A stretch of DNA of 64,000 nucleotides from Sphingomonas sp. LT1P40 (GTDB taxonomy: Bacteria > Pseudomonadota > Alphaproteobacteria > Sphingomonadales > Sphingomonadaceae): NCBI RefSeq assembly GCF_036663835.1, contig NZ_JAXOJT010000001.1, positions 1,922,001-1,986,000 on the forward strand, read 5' to 3'. Under the pieces are notes generated by a model, which worked only from the letters and a program-made list of their open reading frames with translations, did not search any database and was not told the DNA's origin. Positions 35,006-46,047 of the stretch are shown in pieces. A program made the translations under genes and the position numbers. The number at the start of each line of letters is the position of its first letter. Within the stretch, counting starts at the first letter, position 1.

Positions 35006-36712
35006 ATGAGCTTTACCCCCGCCATCGCCGAACAGCGCTTTGTCCTAGAGCATATCGCCGGGATTTCCGAGCTGTCCGAAGCCGCGACGCCCGATCTGGT
35101 CGATGCTGTGCTGGAGGGGGTCGGTGCGTTTGCGGCGGGCGAATGGGCGCCGCTCGACCGTATCGGCGATACGGTGGGTGCGAAGTGGACGGCGGACGGC
35201 GTGGTGATGCCGGAGGGCTATGCCGCCGCGTACAAAGCCTATGTCGAGGGTGGCTGGGGCACGATCGGGTCGCCGGAAGCGTTTGGCGGACAGGGGTTGC
35301 CGTTCACGCTGGCGACCGCGGTGCTGGAGATGCTGGGCACCGCGAACACCGGGTTTGCGCTCTGCCCGACGCTGAATGTCGGCGCGATCGAGTCGCTGAT
35401 GCATCATGGCACGCCGGAGCAACAGGCACTGTGGCTGCCAAAGCTGTCCACCGGCGAGTGGACCGGCACGATGAACCTGACCGAACCGCAAGCAGGCAGC
35501 GATGTCGGCGCGCTGAAATCGCGGGCCGAGCCGCGCGGCGACGGCACGTTCAGCATTACGGGCACGAAAATCTTCATCAGCTTCGGCGATCACGACATGG
35601 CGGACAATATCGTCCACCTCGTCCTCGCCCGCACGCCCGATGCGCCGCCGGGAACCAAGGGCATCTCGCTGTTCCTCGTCCCCAAATATCGGCTCGATGC
35701 CAGCGGCAAACCGGGTGCGTTCAACGATGTCCGCGTGGTGTCGATCGAGCACAAGATGGGCCTGCACGCATCGCCCACCTGCGTATTGTCGTTCGGCGAT
35801 AACGGCGATTGCATCGGCGAGCTGATCGGTGAGGAGCTGGGCGGCATCCGCGCCATGTTCACGATGATGAACAATGCGCGGCTGAACGTCGGGCTTCAGG
35901 GGGTGCAGGTCGCCGAGCGTGCGACTCAGCGTGCCGTCGCCTTTGCCCGCGACCGTATTCAGTCAGCGCGGGCCGGCAAGGGTCGCGAGCCGGTGGCGAT
36001 CATCGAGCATCCCGATGTCCGCCGCATGTTGCTGCGCATGAAGGCGCAGACGATGGCGGCGCGGGCTCTGGTGTATCTGGCGGCGTCGATGGTCGATCGG
36101 GCGAACGTGGGCGATGCGGCGGCGCGGGCACGGCTGGAACTGCTGACCCCGCTGGCCAAGGCGCATGGCACCGACATCGGCAACGAGGTCGCATCGCTGG
36201 GCGTGCAGGTGCATGGCGGCATGGGCTATATCGAGGAGACCGGCGCGGCCCAGCATTTCCGCGATGCGCGGATCACGCCGATTTACGAAGGCACCAACGG
36301 CATCCAGGCCGCCGATCTGGTCGGTCGCAAGCTGACCGGCGATGGCGGGGCGGCGTTGGCCGCGCTGATCGCCGATATGCGGGCCGATGCGGCGGACGCG
36401 GGCCTGGTCGCGCTGATCGACGCGTGCGAGGCGGTCGGACAGCATATGCTGGGTGCCGAAGTCGATGACCGGTTAGCGGGCAGCTATCCGTTTCTGACGA
36501 TGCTGTCGGTCGCGGTGTGCGGCTGGCTGATGGAGAAACAGGGGCGAATTGCGGCTGGCTGTGAGGGCGATCCCGCGTTTCTGGCGATGAAGGCGGCGGC
36601 GGCGCGATTCCATGTCGAGCAGATCGTGCCGGAGGCGGTGGGGCTCAAGGCGGCGGCGATGGCGAAGGCGGAAGTGCTTTACGCCGTGGATGCGGAGACG
36701 TTTGCAGCCTGA
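35006..36712 (+). CDS. acyl-CoA dehydrogenase, DmdC-like
   Basis: A 568-residue FAD-dependent acyl-CoA dehydrogenase. The long form with extra N- and C-terminal extensions matches the group containing 3-methylmercaptopropionyl-CoA dehydrogenase (DmdC), but many members have other substrates. Readable are MNLTEPQAGSDVGALKSRA, TKIFISFGDHDMADNIVHL, the catalytic-Glu segment IYEGTNGIQAADLVGRK and VQVHGGMGYIEETGAAQ. No DMSP or clear beta-oxidation partners are adjacent, so the substrate is left open. Confidence 0.88.
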   Translation: MSFTPAIAEQRFVLEHIAGISELSEAATPDLVDAVLEGVGAFAAGEWAPLDRIGDTVGAKWTADGVVMPEGYAAAYKAYVEGGWGTIGSPEAFGGQGLPFTLATAVLEMLGTANTGFALCPTLNVGAIESLMHHGTPEQQALWLPKLSTGEWTGTMNLTEPQAGSDVGALKSRAEPRGDGTFSITGTKIFISFGDHDMADNIVHLVLARTPDAPPGTKGISLFLVPKYRLDASGKPGAFNDVRVVSIEHKMGLHASPTCVLSFGDNGDCIGELIGEELGGIRAMFTMMNNARLNVGLQGVQVAERATQRAVAFARDRIQSARAGKGREPVAIIEHPDVRRMLLRMKAQTMAARALVYLAASMVDRANVGDAAARARLELLTPLAKAHGTDIGNEVASLGVQVHGGMGYIEETGAAQHFRDARITPIYEGTNGIQAADLVGRKLTGDGGAALAALIADMRADAADAGLVALIDACEAVGQHMLGAEVDDRLAGSYPFLTMLSVAVCGWLMEKQGRIAAGCEGDPAFLAMKAAAARFHVEQIVPEAVGLKAAAMAKAEVLYAVDAETFAA

Positions 36713-36717
36713 AGCGA

Positions 36718-37446
36718 TCAGCCTTCGCGCTTGGTGCGAAGATGCTCGATGGTGGTTCGTTCAAACGCCAGCGGATCGGATCGCGCGGCTAGAATCGCGT
36801 CTGCATCGATCTCGAACGCAACGCATCCTTCGGCGAGCAGCGCCCCGCTGTCGCACGATCCGGCGAGCGTGGTCAGGTCGTGCAGCGCGGTGACCAGCGT
36901 CAGCCCGTCATCGACGCGAGCCCGCAATGCGCGCCGCAGATCATAGGCCGCCAGCGGATCGAGCCAGTTGAACGGTTCATCCAGAATGACAATGTCCGTT
37001 GGGCGGGCAAAGGCACAAGCGATTGCGATCCGTTGCCGCATCCCGGCCGAACAGGCTCCGATACGGGTTTCGATCAGCCGCTCGATCTCCAGCGCGGCGG
37101 CCAGCGAGCCGAGCGTTGCCAAAGCGGGTTCGAGCGCACCACCGGCAATCGAGAGAATTTCGCGCGCGGTCAGCGCGTCCGGTAGCATCGCCGGGTCGGG
37201 CGCAAACCCGATCGCGCGGGCGCGGGCGGCGCGATCCGCCGACATATCGACGCCGCCGATCCGGATTTGCCCGCCCTGCGCGGCCAGCCGACCCGCGACG
37301 GCGCGCAGCACACTGGTTTTGCCCGATCCGTTCGCGCCGATCAGCCCGAACCAGGTTTGCGCGGGGACCGCCAGCGTCACCTCGCACACGGCCAGTGTCT
37401 GACCGCGCATGACCCGCAGCGCCTCGACTGCCAGTGCCGGATTCAT
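36718..37446 (-). CDS. ABC transporter ATP-binding protein
   Basis: A 242-residue ATPase with Walker A GANGSGKTS, signature CSAGMRQR (a variant of LSGGQ), Walker B IVILDEPFNWLDP and the switch His in VTALHDL. The ATG at 37446 overlaps the permease stop (ATGA). With the GntR regulator and permease it forms a three-gene operon of the YtrA-like type, whose known members respond to envelope stress or antibiotics; the substrate here is unknown. Confidence 0.9.
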   Translation of the reverse strand: MNPALAVEALRVMRGQTLAVCEVTLAVPAQTWFGLIGANGSGKTSVLRAVAGRLAAQGGQIRIGGVDMSADRAARARAIGFAPDPAMLPDALTAREILSIAGGALEPALATLGSLAAALEIERLIETRIGACSAGMRQRIAIACAFARPTDIVILDEPFNWLDPLAAYDLRRALRARVDDGLTLVTALHDLTTLAGSCDSGALLAEGCVAFEIDADAILAARSDPLAFERTTIEHLRTKREG

Positions 37447-38441
37447 GGCAGCATCCAGGTCACGGATCGCGCCCGACGGTAGAAGGTCACGCCGAGATAC
37501 CCGATCACCAGCGCTACCAATGGCGGCATCAGCATCCCCACCAACCCGGCACCGAAAATCGAGAAAGTGAGGATCGTGTCGGCGCTTCGCCGGGAGTGCA
37601 CGCGATACGCCCAGACCCGCAGCGCGACATAGCATCCGAACCCCAGACCGATCAGCGCTACGATCGCTGCCGCGCGTGGATCGAACAGCCCGGCGAGGAG
37701 GGCGACCGGCACCAGATAGGCCGCACCCGCCGCTAGATGCAGCAGCGCACTGTGTCCCGCGCCGTAGCCGGTGGCAGCGAGGAAGCGGACCACTTTATGG
37801 TCGACGCGCCCCAGCATCAGCAACGGTAACAAGGCTCCGGCGGCCAACGCGAACGGTGCCCAGCGTTCCCCAACCCAGCCGCTCACCCCCATCGCCGCGA
37901 GGATGACCAGCAAAATGCCGCCGCTGGCCGCAGACCAGCCGAACGGAAGCTGAGTTGCGACAATTGCTTTCAGCGGCGTTGTCCCACCGCCGCCGCCGCA
38001 CCGGAGAGACCAAGCGGGCGACGCGATGAAAGGCGTCACGATGCCGAGTGCGGTTCCGCCCCCGAAACCGGTAAGAAGGAAAGGCAGCACACCGGGCCGG
38101 ATGGCCAATCCCGCCACGGCCACAACCGCCAGACCCAACGTCGCGCCCAGGGCCAGAAACCGGCGTGCCGACACAGGCGTTAGAGCGTCCGCAGCCAGCA
38201 CGCCGTCCGCACGATGCCAGTCCAGTCGGCGGATCGCGGTGCGTCCCGTCAACCATCCGGCGAGCGCCCCGACCGCCCCGGAAATTCTTTCATCGTCAAG
38301 CAGCGCCTGCGGCCCGCGCGCGTGCATCAATCCGATCGCCAGCGCACAGATTGCCGCCAGCATCAGCCAGTCGCGCCATTCGGGAAACGCTTCCGCGATC
38401 GCACGGCGCAGGACGAGTCGGTCGTGTCGGATCAGCGGCAG
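37443..38441 (-). CDS. ABC transporter permease-like membrane protein
   Basis: A 332-residue protein with about eight membrane segments, unassigned to a named family. The frame has no ATG, GTG or TTG between the GntR stop and an internal ATG at 38363, yet the upstream 26 codons (PLIRHDRLVLRRAIAEAF and on) read like a real cytoplasmic N-terminus. CTG at 38441 has GGGAG 7 nt upstream and lies 22 bp after the GntR stop, so it is the favoured start; starting at 38363 would begin inside the first membrane segment. Confidence 0.7.
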   Translation of the reverse strand: MPLIRHDRLVLRRAIAEAFPEWRDWLMLAAICALAIGLMHARGPQALLDDERISGAVGALAGWLTGRTAIRRLDWHRADGVLAADALTPVSARRFLALGATLGLAVVAVAGLAIRPGVLPFLLTGFGGGTALGIVTPFIASPAWSLRCGGGGGTTPLKAIVATQLPFGWSAASGGILLVILAAMGVSGWVGERWAPFALAAGALLPLLMLGRVDHKVVRFLAATGYGAGHSALLHLAAGAAYLVPVALLAGLFDPRAAAIVALIGLGFGCYVALRVWAYRVHSRRSADTILTFSIFGAGLVGMLMPPLVALVIGYLGVTFYRRARSVTWMLP

Positions 38442-38460
38442 CGCACTGCTCCCGCGCGGT

Positions 38461-38817
38461 TCACGCGATCTCGCGGTCCAGCAGCTCGCTCGCGTTCAGC
38501 CCCAGCAGCGCAATATGCTCCCGCACCTTCGGCCAATAGCCGTTCAGGAAGCGGTCGCGCTCGGCCAGCTTCAGCCGTTCGACCGCGCCGGACAGCACGA
38601 ACATGCCGACCCCGCGCCGCACCTCGACATAGCCGTCGTCCTGGAAACTCTGATACGCCTTCGCCACCGTCAACGGGTTCGCGCCATGTTCGGCGGCAAG
38701 CGCGCGCACCGATGGCAATTGGTCCCCGGCGCGATACTCCCCGCGCAGGATCGCGGTCGCAATAATCGCGCGCAGCTTCAGGTAAACGGGCGAGTCTTCA
38801 TGTTCCAGCGCTGTCAT
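38461..38817 (-). CDS. GntR family regulator, YtrA subfamily
   Basis: A 118-residue repressor-type protein. The winged helix-turn-helix (PVYLKLRAIIATAILRGEY, GDQLPSVRALAAEHGANPLT, FQDDGYVEVRRGVGMFV) is followed by the short C-terminal dimerisation tail that defines the YtrA subfamily (no large effector domain). It heads the operon with a permease and an ATPase and most likely controls it from an operator upstream of 38817. Confidence 0.92.
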   Translation of the reverse strand: MTALEHEDSPVYLKLRAIIATAILRGEYRAGDQLPSVRALAAEHGANPLTVAKAYQSFQDDGYVEVRRGVGMFVLSGAVERLKLAERDRFLNGYWPKVREHIALLGLNASELLDREIA

Positions 38818-38869
38818 GGTGCCTTAATACAGCAAGGGCGCGGCAAGTTCCACCATTTTGATGGTTTCG

Positions 38870-39469
38870 TCAGATACCAACCGACTCCGGTTCGCGCCAG
38901 ATCGAGACGACGGCGTTCATGTCGGGCCGGGGGCGTTCTTCCAATGGCTTAGCGGGTGTGCCGATGAAGATGAATCCCGCGATCCGCTCCGGCGCAGCGC
39001 CGAACAGGTCGCGCACGCGGTCGCTGAATGCCGCCCAGCCGGTCAGCCAGCACGCCGCATAGCCGCTGGCGTGAACGGCATGCTCCAGGTTCATCGTCGC
39101 CGCGCCGACCGACAATTCCTGTTCCCACAAGGGGATCGAGCTGGCGGTCTTTGGCGAGAACAGCACGACCACCAGACAAGGGGCCTGACGCGCAAAGCCG
39201 TCCATCGCCTCGATCTCCAGCCGACCGGCCCCGGGCCGGTCGGCGCGATACGCCGCGACCAGTTCCGCCGCCAGTGCGTCGCGGGCGCCGTCCGGCACCA
39301 CCACGAACCGCCACGGGGCCAGCTTGCCGTGATCGGGCGTGCGCGCCGCAATCTCCAATATGCGCGCGAGTTCGGCAGCGTCAGGGCCGGGCGCGATCAT
39401 GTCGCGTGCCTTGCCCGAGCGACGGGTGGCAAGCAGCGAGAGCGGGGTTGAGCGATCGTTGAAGGTCAT
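38870..39469 (-). CDS. nitroreductase family protein (YdjA-like)
   Basis: A 199-residue flavin oxidoreductase. STPLSLLATRRSGKARDM carries the FMN-phosphate-binding Arg region, APWRFVVVPDG the second, and SVGAATMNLEHAVHASGYAA the conserved helix of the YdjA group, whose physiological substrate is unsettled. The start MTFNDRSTPLSLL at 39469 fits the family. It is divergent from the peptide transporter across a region containing an ATTGCGAA inverted repeat. Confidence 0.9.
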   Translation of the reverse strand: MTFNDRSTPLSLLATRRSGKARDMIAPGPDAAELARILEIAARTPDHGKLAPWRFVVVPDGARDALAAELVAAYRADRPGAGRLEIEAMDGFARQAPCLVVVLFSPKTASSIPLWEQELSVGAATMNLEHAVHASGYAACWLTGWAAFSDRVRDLFGAAPERIAGFIFIGTPAKPLEERPRPDMNAVVSIWREPESVGI

Positions 39470-39512
39470 GGCCAGCGCCGATAGCGCGGCCCCGCCGCCA
39501 CGCAAAGGTCCA

Positions 39513-39531
39513 ATTGCGAACCGTTCGCAAT
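39513..39531. promoter_or_regulatory. ATTGCGAA inverted repeat in divergent promoter
   Basis: ATTGCGAA-CCG-TTCGCAAT is a perfect 8-bp inverted repeat, framed by GGTCC on both sides, in the gap between the nitroreductase and the peptide transporter. The size and symmetry suit a dimeric repressor; the binder is unknown. Confidence 0.5.
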
Positions 39532-39648
39532 GGTCCAGTCGAACCGATCACGGTTTCGCTTGTAACAATCATGCTTCACATGGGCGTTTTCGACGCTAGT
39601 CTCCCCGCCATCCGGCCATAGAGCCAATGAAATCAGTCAGGGAGCTTC

Positions 39649-41235
39649 GTGCCAATGGCACTTTCACCAGCAGCCGCACCGGGCGGCGAGCGAACATTTC
39701 TGGGCCACCCCGTTGGCCTGTTCATCCTGTTCTTCGCCGAAATGTGGGAGCGCTTCTCCTATTACGGCATGCGCGCGCTGCTCATTTTCTACCTGACGCA
39801 GCATTGGCTGTTCTCGGACGAGAAATCGGGCGTCATCTATGGTGCCTATACCGCGCTGGTTTACATCACGCCGGTGCTGGGCGGTTATCTGGCGGATCGC
39901 TATCTGGGCCAGCGCAAGGCGGTGACCTATGGCGCGGTTCTGCTGACGTTCGGCCATTTCCTGATGGGGTTTGAGGGAAGCGGCGGACAGGACCCGGCGT
40001 CGCTCAGCCTCTTCTGGCTGGCCTTGTCGTTCATCATTGTCGGATCGGGCTTCCTGAAGGCCAACATTTCGGTGATCGTCGGCCAGCTGTATCCGCGCAC
40101 CGATGTGCGGCGCGATGGCGCGTACACGATCTTTTACATGGGCATTAACTTGGGCGCTGCGCTTGGCTCGTTGCTGTGCGGTTATCTGGGTCAGACCTAT
40201 GGCTGGAATTACGGTTTCGGCGCGGCGGGCGTGGGCATGTTGCTCGGCCTGATCGTGTTCGTCATCGGCAAGCCGTTGCTGATGGGTCAGGGCGAAGCGC
40301 CCGACGCGGCACGGCTCAAGACGTCGGTGATGGGCATCAAGTTCGAGTGGCTGCTGTATCTGGTCGGCATCGCCGCCGTCATCGGCATCTGGCAGTTGAT
40401 CCAGTATCAGGCGGTGATCGGCTATCTGCTGATGGTCGCCGGCGCGATTCTGGTCGGTTACGTGCTGCTGACCGCTGTAACCAAGTTGGAAAAGCATGAT
40501 CGCGACCGCATCTTTGCGGCGATGTTCCTGATCCTGGGTTCGATCATGTTCTGGGCATTGTTCGAGCAGGCGGGTTCGTCGCTCAACCTGTTCACCGATC
40601 GCTATGTTGATCGTTCGGGCGTCCCGGCATCGATGTTCCAGTCGATCAACGCGATCTATATCGTGCTGCTCGCCCCGCTGTTCGCGTTGCTGTGGACCAA
40701 GCTGGGTCGCGCGGGCCTCGAGCCATCGACCCCGGCCAAATTCGGGCTGGCGATGTTGCAGCTGGGTCTGGGCTTCCTCGTCCTCGTCTGGGGATCGCAG
40801 GCGGCGGGGATGGAAAACCTCACCCCGGTGCTGTTCATTTTCCTGATCTATCTGCTGCACACCACCGGTGAGCTGTGCCTGTCGCCGGTCGGCCTCAGCG
40901 CGATGAACCGGCTTGCCCCCGCACATATGGCCAGCCTTATCATGGGCACGTGGTTCTTCGCATCGGCCACCGGCAATTTCGCCGCGGGCCTGATCGCGGC
41001 GGCGACGGGTTCGGAAGCGGCATCGGGCGATGGCGCGAACAAGGCGGTCGTGCTGGACGTGTACTGGACCGTCGGTCTGGTGGCGATCGGCTTTGGTGTG
41101 GCGGTGCTGGTCATTTCGCCGCTGATCAAGAAGCTGATGCATCTCGACACGCTGAAGGACAATGAGCTGGCGGGTGAAGCCCAGCTCGCCGAGCCGCAGG
41201 CGGCGGGCGTCAATACGACCGGGGAAACCCGCTGA
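39649..41235 (+). CDS. POT/PTR2 family di- and tripeptide:H+ symporter
   Basis: A 528-residue MFS transporter with about fourteen membrane segments, importing small peptides with protons. The POT motif ExxER is in FAEMWERFSYYGMRALL, followed by GAYTALVYITPVLGGYLADR and FYMGINLGAALGSLLCGYLG; the late motif CLSPVGLSAMNRLAP is also diagnostic. GTG at 39649 and ATG at 39655 are both possible starts after AGGGAG at 39639-39644. Confidence 0.94.
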   Translation: MPMALSPAAAPGGERTFLGHPVGLFILFFAEMWERFSYYGMRALLIFYLTQHWLFSDEKSGVIYGAYTALVYITPVLGGYLADRYLGQRKAVTYGAVLLTFGHFLMGFEGSGGQDPASLSLFWLALSFIIVGSGFLKANISVIVGQLYPRTDVRRDGAYTIFYMGINLGAALGSLLCGYLGQTYGWNYGFGAAGVGMLLGLIVFVIGKPLLMGQGEAPDAARLKTSVMGIKFEWLLYLVGIAAVIGIWQLIQYQAVIGYLLMVAGAILVGYVLLTAVTKLEKHDRDRIFAAMFLILGSIMFWALFEQAGSSLNLFTDRYVDRSGVPASMFQSINAIYIVLLAPLFALLWTKLGRAGLEPSTPAKFGLAMLQLGLGFLVLVWGSQAAGMENLTPVLFIFLIYLLHTTGELCLSPVGLSAMNRLAPAHMASLIMGTWFFASATGNFAAGLIAAATGSEAASGDGANKAVVLDVYWTVGLVAIGFGVAVLVISPLIKKLMHLDTLKDNELAGEAQLAEPQAAGVNTTGETR

Positions 41236-41256
41236 TCTGAAAACGGAGGACGGGAA

Positions 41257-41949
41257 ATGGGTGAGTTGATCGCGGCGTGCGTCGCCTTTGTCGGCACCCA
41301 TTTCCTGCTCTCGCATCCGTTCAGAAAGCCGCTTGCCGACCGGATTGGCGAGCGGCTTTTTCTTGGCGTCTATTCGCTGGTTGCCTTTGCCACGCTGGGC
41401 TGGATGGTGTGGGCGTATCGCGCGGTGCCCGATGCCGCACAGCTGTGGATTGTCGGCGACGGCCTGCGGGCGCTGGCCACGGCCATCACCCTGATTGCCT
41501 CGATCCTGCTGATCGGATCGTTGCGCGGCAATCCCGCCATGCCCGATCCGACTGGCGCGCCAAAGACAGTTCCTGCCCCACGCGGCGTGTTCGCAATCAC
41601 CCGTCACCCGATGATGTGGGGCTTCGCATTATGGGCCGTGGCGCATGTGGCGGTCTTCCCCCAGCCCGCACAGATCGTGCTGGCCGCGACGATCGGCCTC
41701 CTCGCGCTGGGCGGCGCAGCGTTGCAGGACGCCAAGAAGCGCAAGCTCCAGCCCGATTTCTGGCCGCGTTGGCAGCGCGTGACGAGCTATTGGCCGCTCG
41801 CCGCCGTCGCGCGCGGCGATGCGCAGGGCGCGGCGGCGTGGCCCGGCACCTTCGCGACGGTGGGCGGCACGATCCTGTGGCTGGCGGCCAGTTGGGCGCA
41901 TATCCCGCTGACCGGATGGGACGCGGGCGTGTGGCGGTGGTTAGGCTAA
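41257..41949 (+). CDS. NnrU family membrane protein
   Basis: A 230-residue protein with about six membrane segments. [40 protein letters not shown] and the C-terminal [14 protein letters not shown] match the NnrU family, first noted near nitric oxide reductase genes and related to isoprenylcysteine methyltransferase-like folds. No denitrification gene is in this window, so its role here is unclear. A GGAGG precedes the ATG. The stop overlaps the convergent macrodomain gene by 9 bp. Confidence 0.88.
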   Translation: MGELIAACVAFVGTHFLLSHPFRKPLADRIGERLFLGVYSLVAFATLGWMVWAYRAVPDAAQLWIVGDGLRALATAITLIASILLIGSLRGNPAMPDPTGAPKTVPAPRGVFAITRHPMMWGFALWAVAHVAVFPQPAQIVLAATIGLLALGGAALQDAKKRKLQPDFWPRWQRVTSYWPLAAVARGDAQGAAAWPGTFATVGGTILWLAASWAHIPLTGWDAGVWRWLG

Positions 41950-42443
41950 AGATTCGCGATAGGCGCGGCTGATATCGGCACCAAACGCGACGAGCGAAAT
42001 CTCAAGGTCCATGCCGCTATCCAACGCCGTCCTACATTCGCGAACGGCAATCGCCGCGGCCTCACCGACCGGATAACCATAGACCCCGCAGCTGATCGCA
42101 GGAAATGCGATGCTCCGGACGCTATTCGCCCGCGCGATCTCGAAGCAGCGACGGTAGCAGCTTGCCAGCAACGCAGACTCGCCCTTGTCCCCGCCCTGCC
42201 ACACCGGCCCGACTGTGTGGATGATAAAGCGCGCAGGCAGCCGATATCCGCCTGTCAACTTCGCGTCGCCGGTCTTGCATCCGCCCAGCGAACGCAGCTT
42301 GCGGCATTCGTCCAATAGCTCCGGTCCGGCTGCTCGATGAATCGCGCCATCGACACCGCCCCCACCAAGCAGCGACGAATTCGCCGCATTAACGATCGCA
42401 TCTACCTTCAACCGGGTGATGTCCCCTTCGACGACTTGAAGCA

Positions 42444-42444
<1 letters not shown>
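41941..42444 (-). CDS. macrodomain protein, O-acetyl-ADP-ribose deacetylase type
   Basis: A 167-residue single macrodomain. [39 protein letters not shown], the Asp/Asn and GGGVDGAI loop, [20 protein letters not shown] and [15 protein letters not shown] are the MacroD/YmdB-type ADP-ribose-binding and catalytic segments. Known members cleave O-acetyl-ADP-ribose to acetate and ADP-ribose, or remove ADP-ribose from proteins. The ATG overlaps the acs stop (TAATG), so it is translated after acetyl-CoA synthetase, which would consume the acetate. Confidence 0.92.
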
Positions 42445-44381
<1,937 letters not shown>

Positions 44382-44562
44382 CGGCTCTCCTCTCGCCGCG
44401 ACCTTTACCGGGGCAATCGCGCGGCGCAAGCAAGCGCTGGTTCGTGACCGTAAACCCGCCGTGCAACCTTATCGTTTCGCAGGCATTCCACACGCAGCGC
44501 TTACAATTTGCGACAATATTCTGGTGGACGCAGCGCCCTTCGCGAACCATTTCGGAGCCATG

Positions 44563-46047
44563 ATGAACCGTCCGACGATCTTGATGGCACTGATTGCCAT
44601 GCCGCTCGCGGGGTGCACTGTGGGGCCCGACTATCGGCCCAAGGCTGCATCCGAGCTCGGTGTGCCCCCGGCCTATTCGGTCGCAGCGCGGCAAGAGGCG
44701 CAGGAAGATATCCGCGTGTGGTGGACAGCCTTCAACGATCCGATGCTCACCCGTCTGGTCGAACAGGCCGCGACCCAAAACCTCGATGTCGGACAGGCGG
44801 TGATCCGCTTGCGGCAAGCGCGTGAAGCTTTAGTCCAGTCGCGCGCGTCCCTGCTTCCCAGCATCAGCGCGGGCGGCAGCGCGTCGCGCAGCGAACCGAT
44901 CCGGGGGAACAGCACGCAGGTCACGCTGCCGGATGGCACCGTGACCAGCATCTCGCAGGGCGGCAGCTCCAGCTTCTCGCTGGGCGCCGACGTCAATTAT
45001 CAGGCCGACCTGTTCGGCGGCGTGCGGCGCGGTGTGCAGGCCAGCCGTGCCCAGCTCGACGCCAGCGGTTACGACTACGCCACCGTCCTGATTTCGACTC
45101 AGGCAGAAATCGCACGCAACTATATCCTCGCCCGCGCCGCGCAGACGCAGCTGGCCAATGCGCGCGACAGCCTGGCGATTCAGGACGACAATCTCGAAAT
45201 CGCCGGCTTCCGCGTTCAGGCCGGGCTTGTCTCCTCGCTCGATCAGGAACAGGCGCGTGCCACCCGTGCGCAGACCGCCGCATCGGTGCCGTCGATCGAG
45301 GCCAGCTATAACAGCGCGGTTTCCCGCCTCGGTGTGCTGACCGGGCAAGCCCCCGGCGCATTGAAGGGCGAGATGGAGGCGGTGCAGCCCATCCCGCGCG
45401 GTCCCGCCAGCCTGACCGTCGGCATCCCCGCCAACACATTGCGCCAGCGCCCCGATGTGCGCAGCGCCGAACGCAACCTCGCCGCCGCCGTCGCGCAGAT
45501 CGGCGTGGCGGAGGCGCAGCTTTACCCGCAATTGTCGCTGGGGGGCAGCATCGACGGCGGTGCGGGCAATCTCACCAGCATCTTCGATGTCATAACCGGC
45601 CGCATCTTCGCCAGCATCGCGCAGACGATCTTCGACGCGGGCCGCACCAAATCGCAGATCCGCTCGGCTCAGGCCGGGGCGGACGGTGCATTCCTCGCCT
45701 ATAAACAGACCGTGCTGACCGCGCTGGAGGATGTTGAAAACGCCGTTGTCGCGCTGCGGACCGCACAGGAACGCGAGCGGCAATTCGTCATCGCGCTGGA
45801 TGCCGCGAACAACAGCGCGATCCTGTCGCGCAGTTCCTATCGCGCCGGGCTCGCCGATTTCCTGACGCTGACGCAGAGCGAAGCGTCGCTGATTTCCGCG
45901 CGCAACGGCCTGCTTCAGGCGCGATCGGATCAGGCATCGGCACTGATCCAGCTCTATCTCGCACTCGGCGGTGGCTGGGATGCCGGCACCGTGCCGACCC
46001 CCGACACCGTTCCCGCCCCTGCTCCCCTTTCGACCGGACAAGATTGA
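44563..46047 (+). CDS. efflux outer-membrane lipoprotein, NodT/OprM type
   Basis: The TolC-like channel of a tripartite pump, 494 residues. The signal peptide ends in the lipobox LAGC (TVGPDYRPK follows, the family N-terminus). Two outer_membrane_efflux repeats are readable, with WWTAFNDPMLTRLVEQA, ANTLRQRPDVRSAERNLAAA and YRAGLADFLTLTQSEASL. Of tandem ATGs at 44560 and 44563, the second has GGAG at 5 nt. It is coupled by TGATG to the adaptor gene. A Gly/Ser/Thr-rich loop lies near residues 105-140. Confidence 0.92.
   Translation: MNRPTILMALIAMPLAGCTVGPDYRPKAASELGVPPAYSVAARQEAQEDIRVWWTAFNDPMLTRLVEQAATQNLDVGQAVIRLRQAREALVQSRASLLPSISAGGSASRSEPIRGNSTQVTLPDGTVTSISQGGSSSFSLGADVNYQADLFGGVRRGVQASRAQLDASGYDYATVLISTQAEIARNYILARAAQTQLANARDSLAIQDDNLEIAGFRVQAGLVSSLDQEQARATRAQTAASVPSIEASYNSAVSRLGVLTGQAPGALKGEMEAVQPIPRGPASLTVGIPANTLRQRPDVRSAERNLAAAVAQIGVAEAQLYPQLSLGGSIDGGAGNLTSIFDVITGRIFASIAQTIFDAGRTKSQIRSAQAGADGAFLAYKQTVLTALEDVENAVVALRTAQERERQFVIALDAANNSAILSRSSYRAGLADFLTLTQSEASLISARNGLLQARSDQASALIQLYLALGGGWDAGTVPTPDTVPAPAPLSTGQD

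Noticed and set aside
39664..41607. A 647-residue antisense frame opposite the POT transporter and NnrU genes
   Set aside because: It spans two real genes in the opposite direction and has no domain; it is explained by codon bias.
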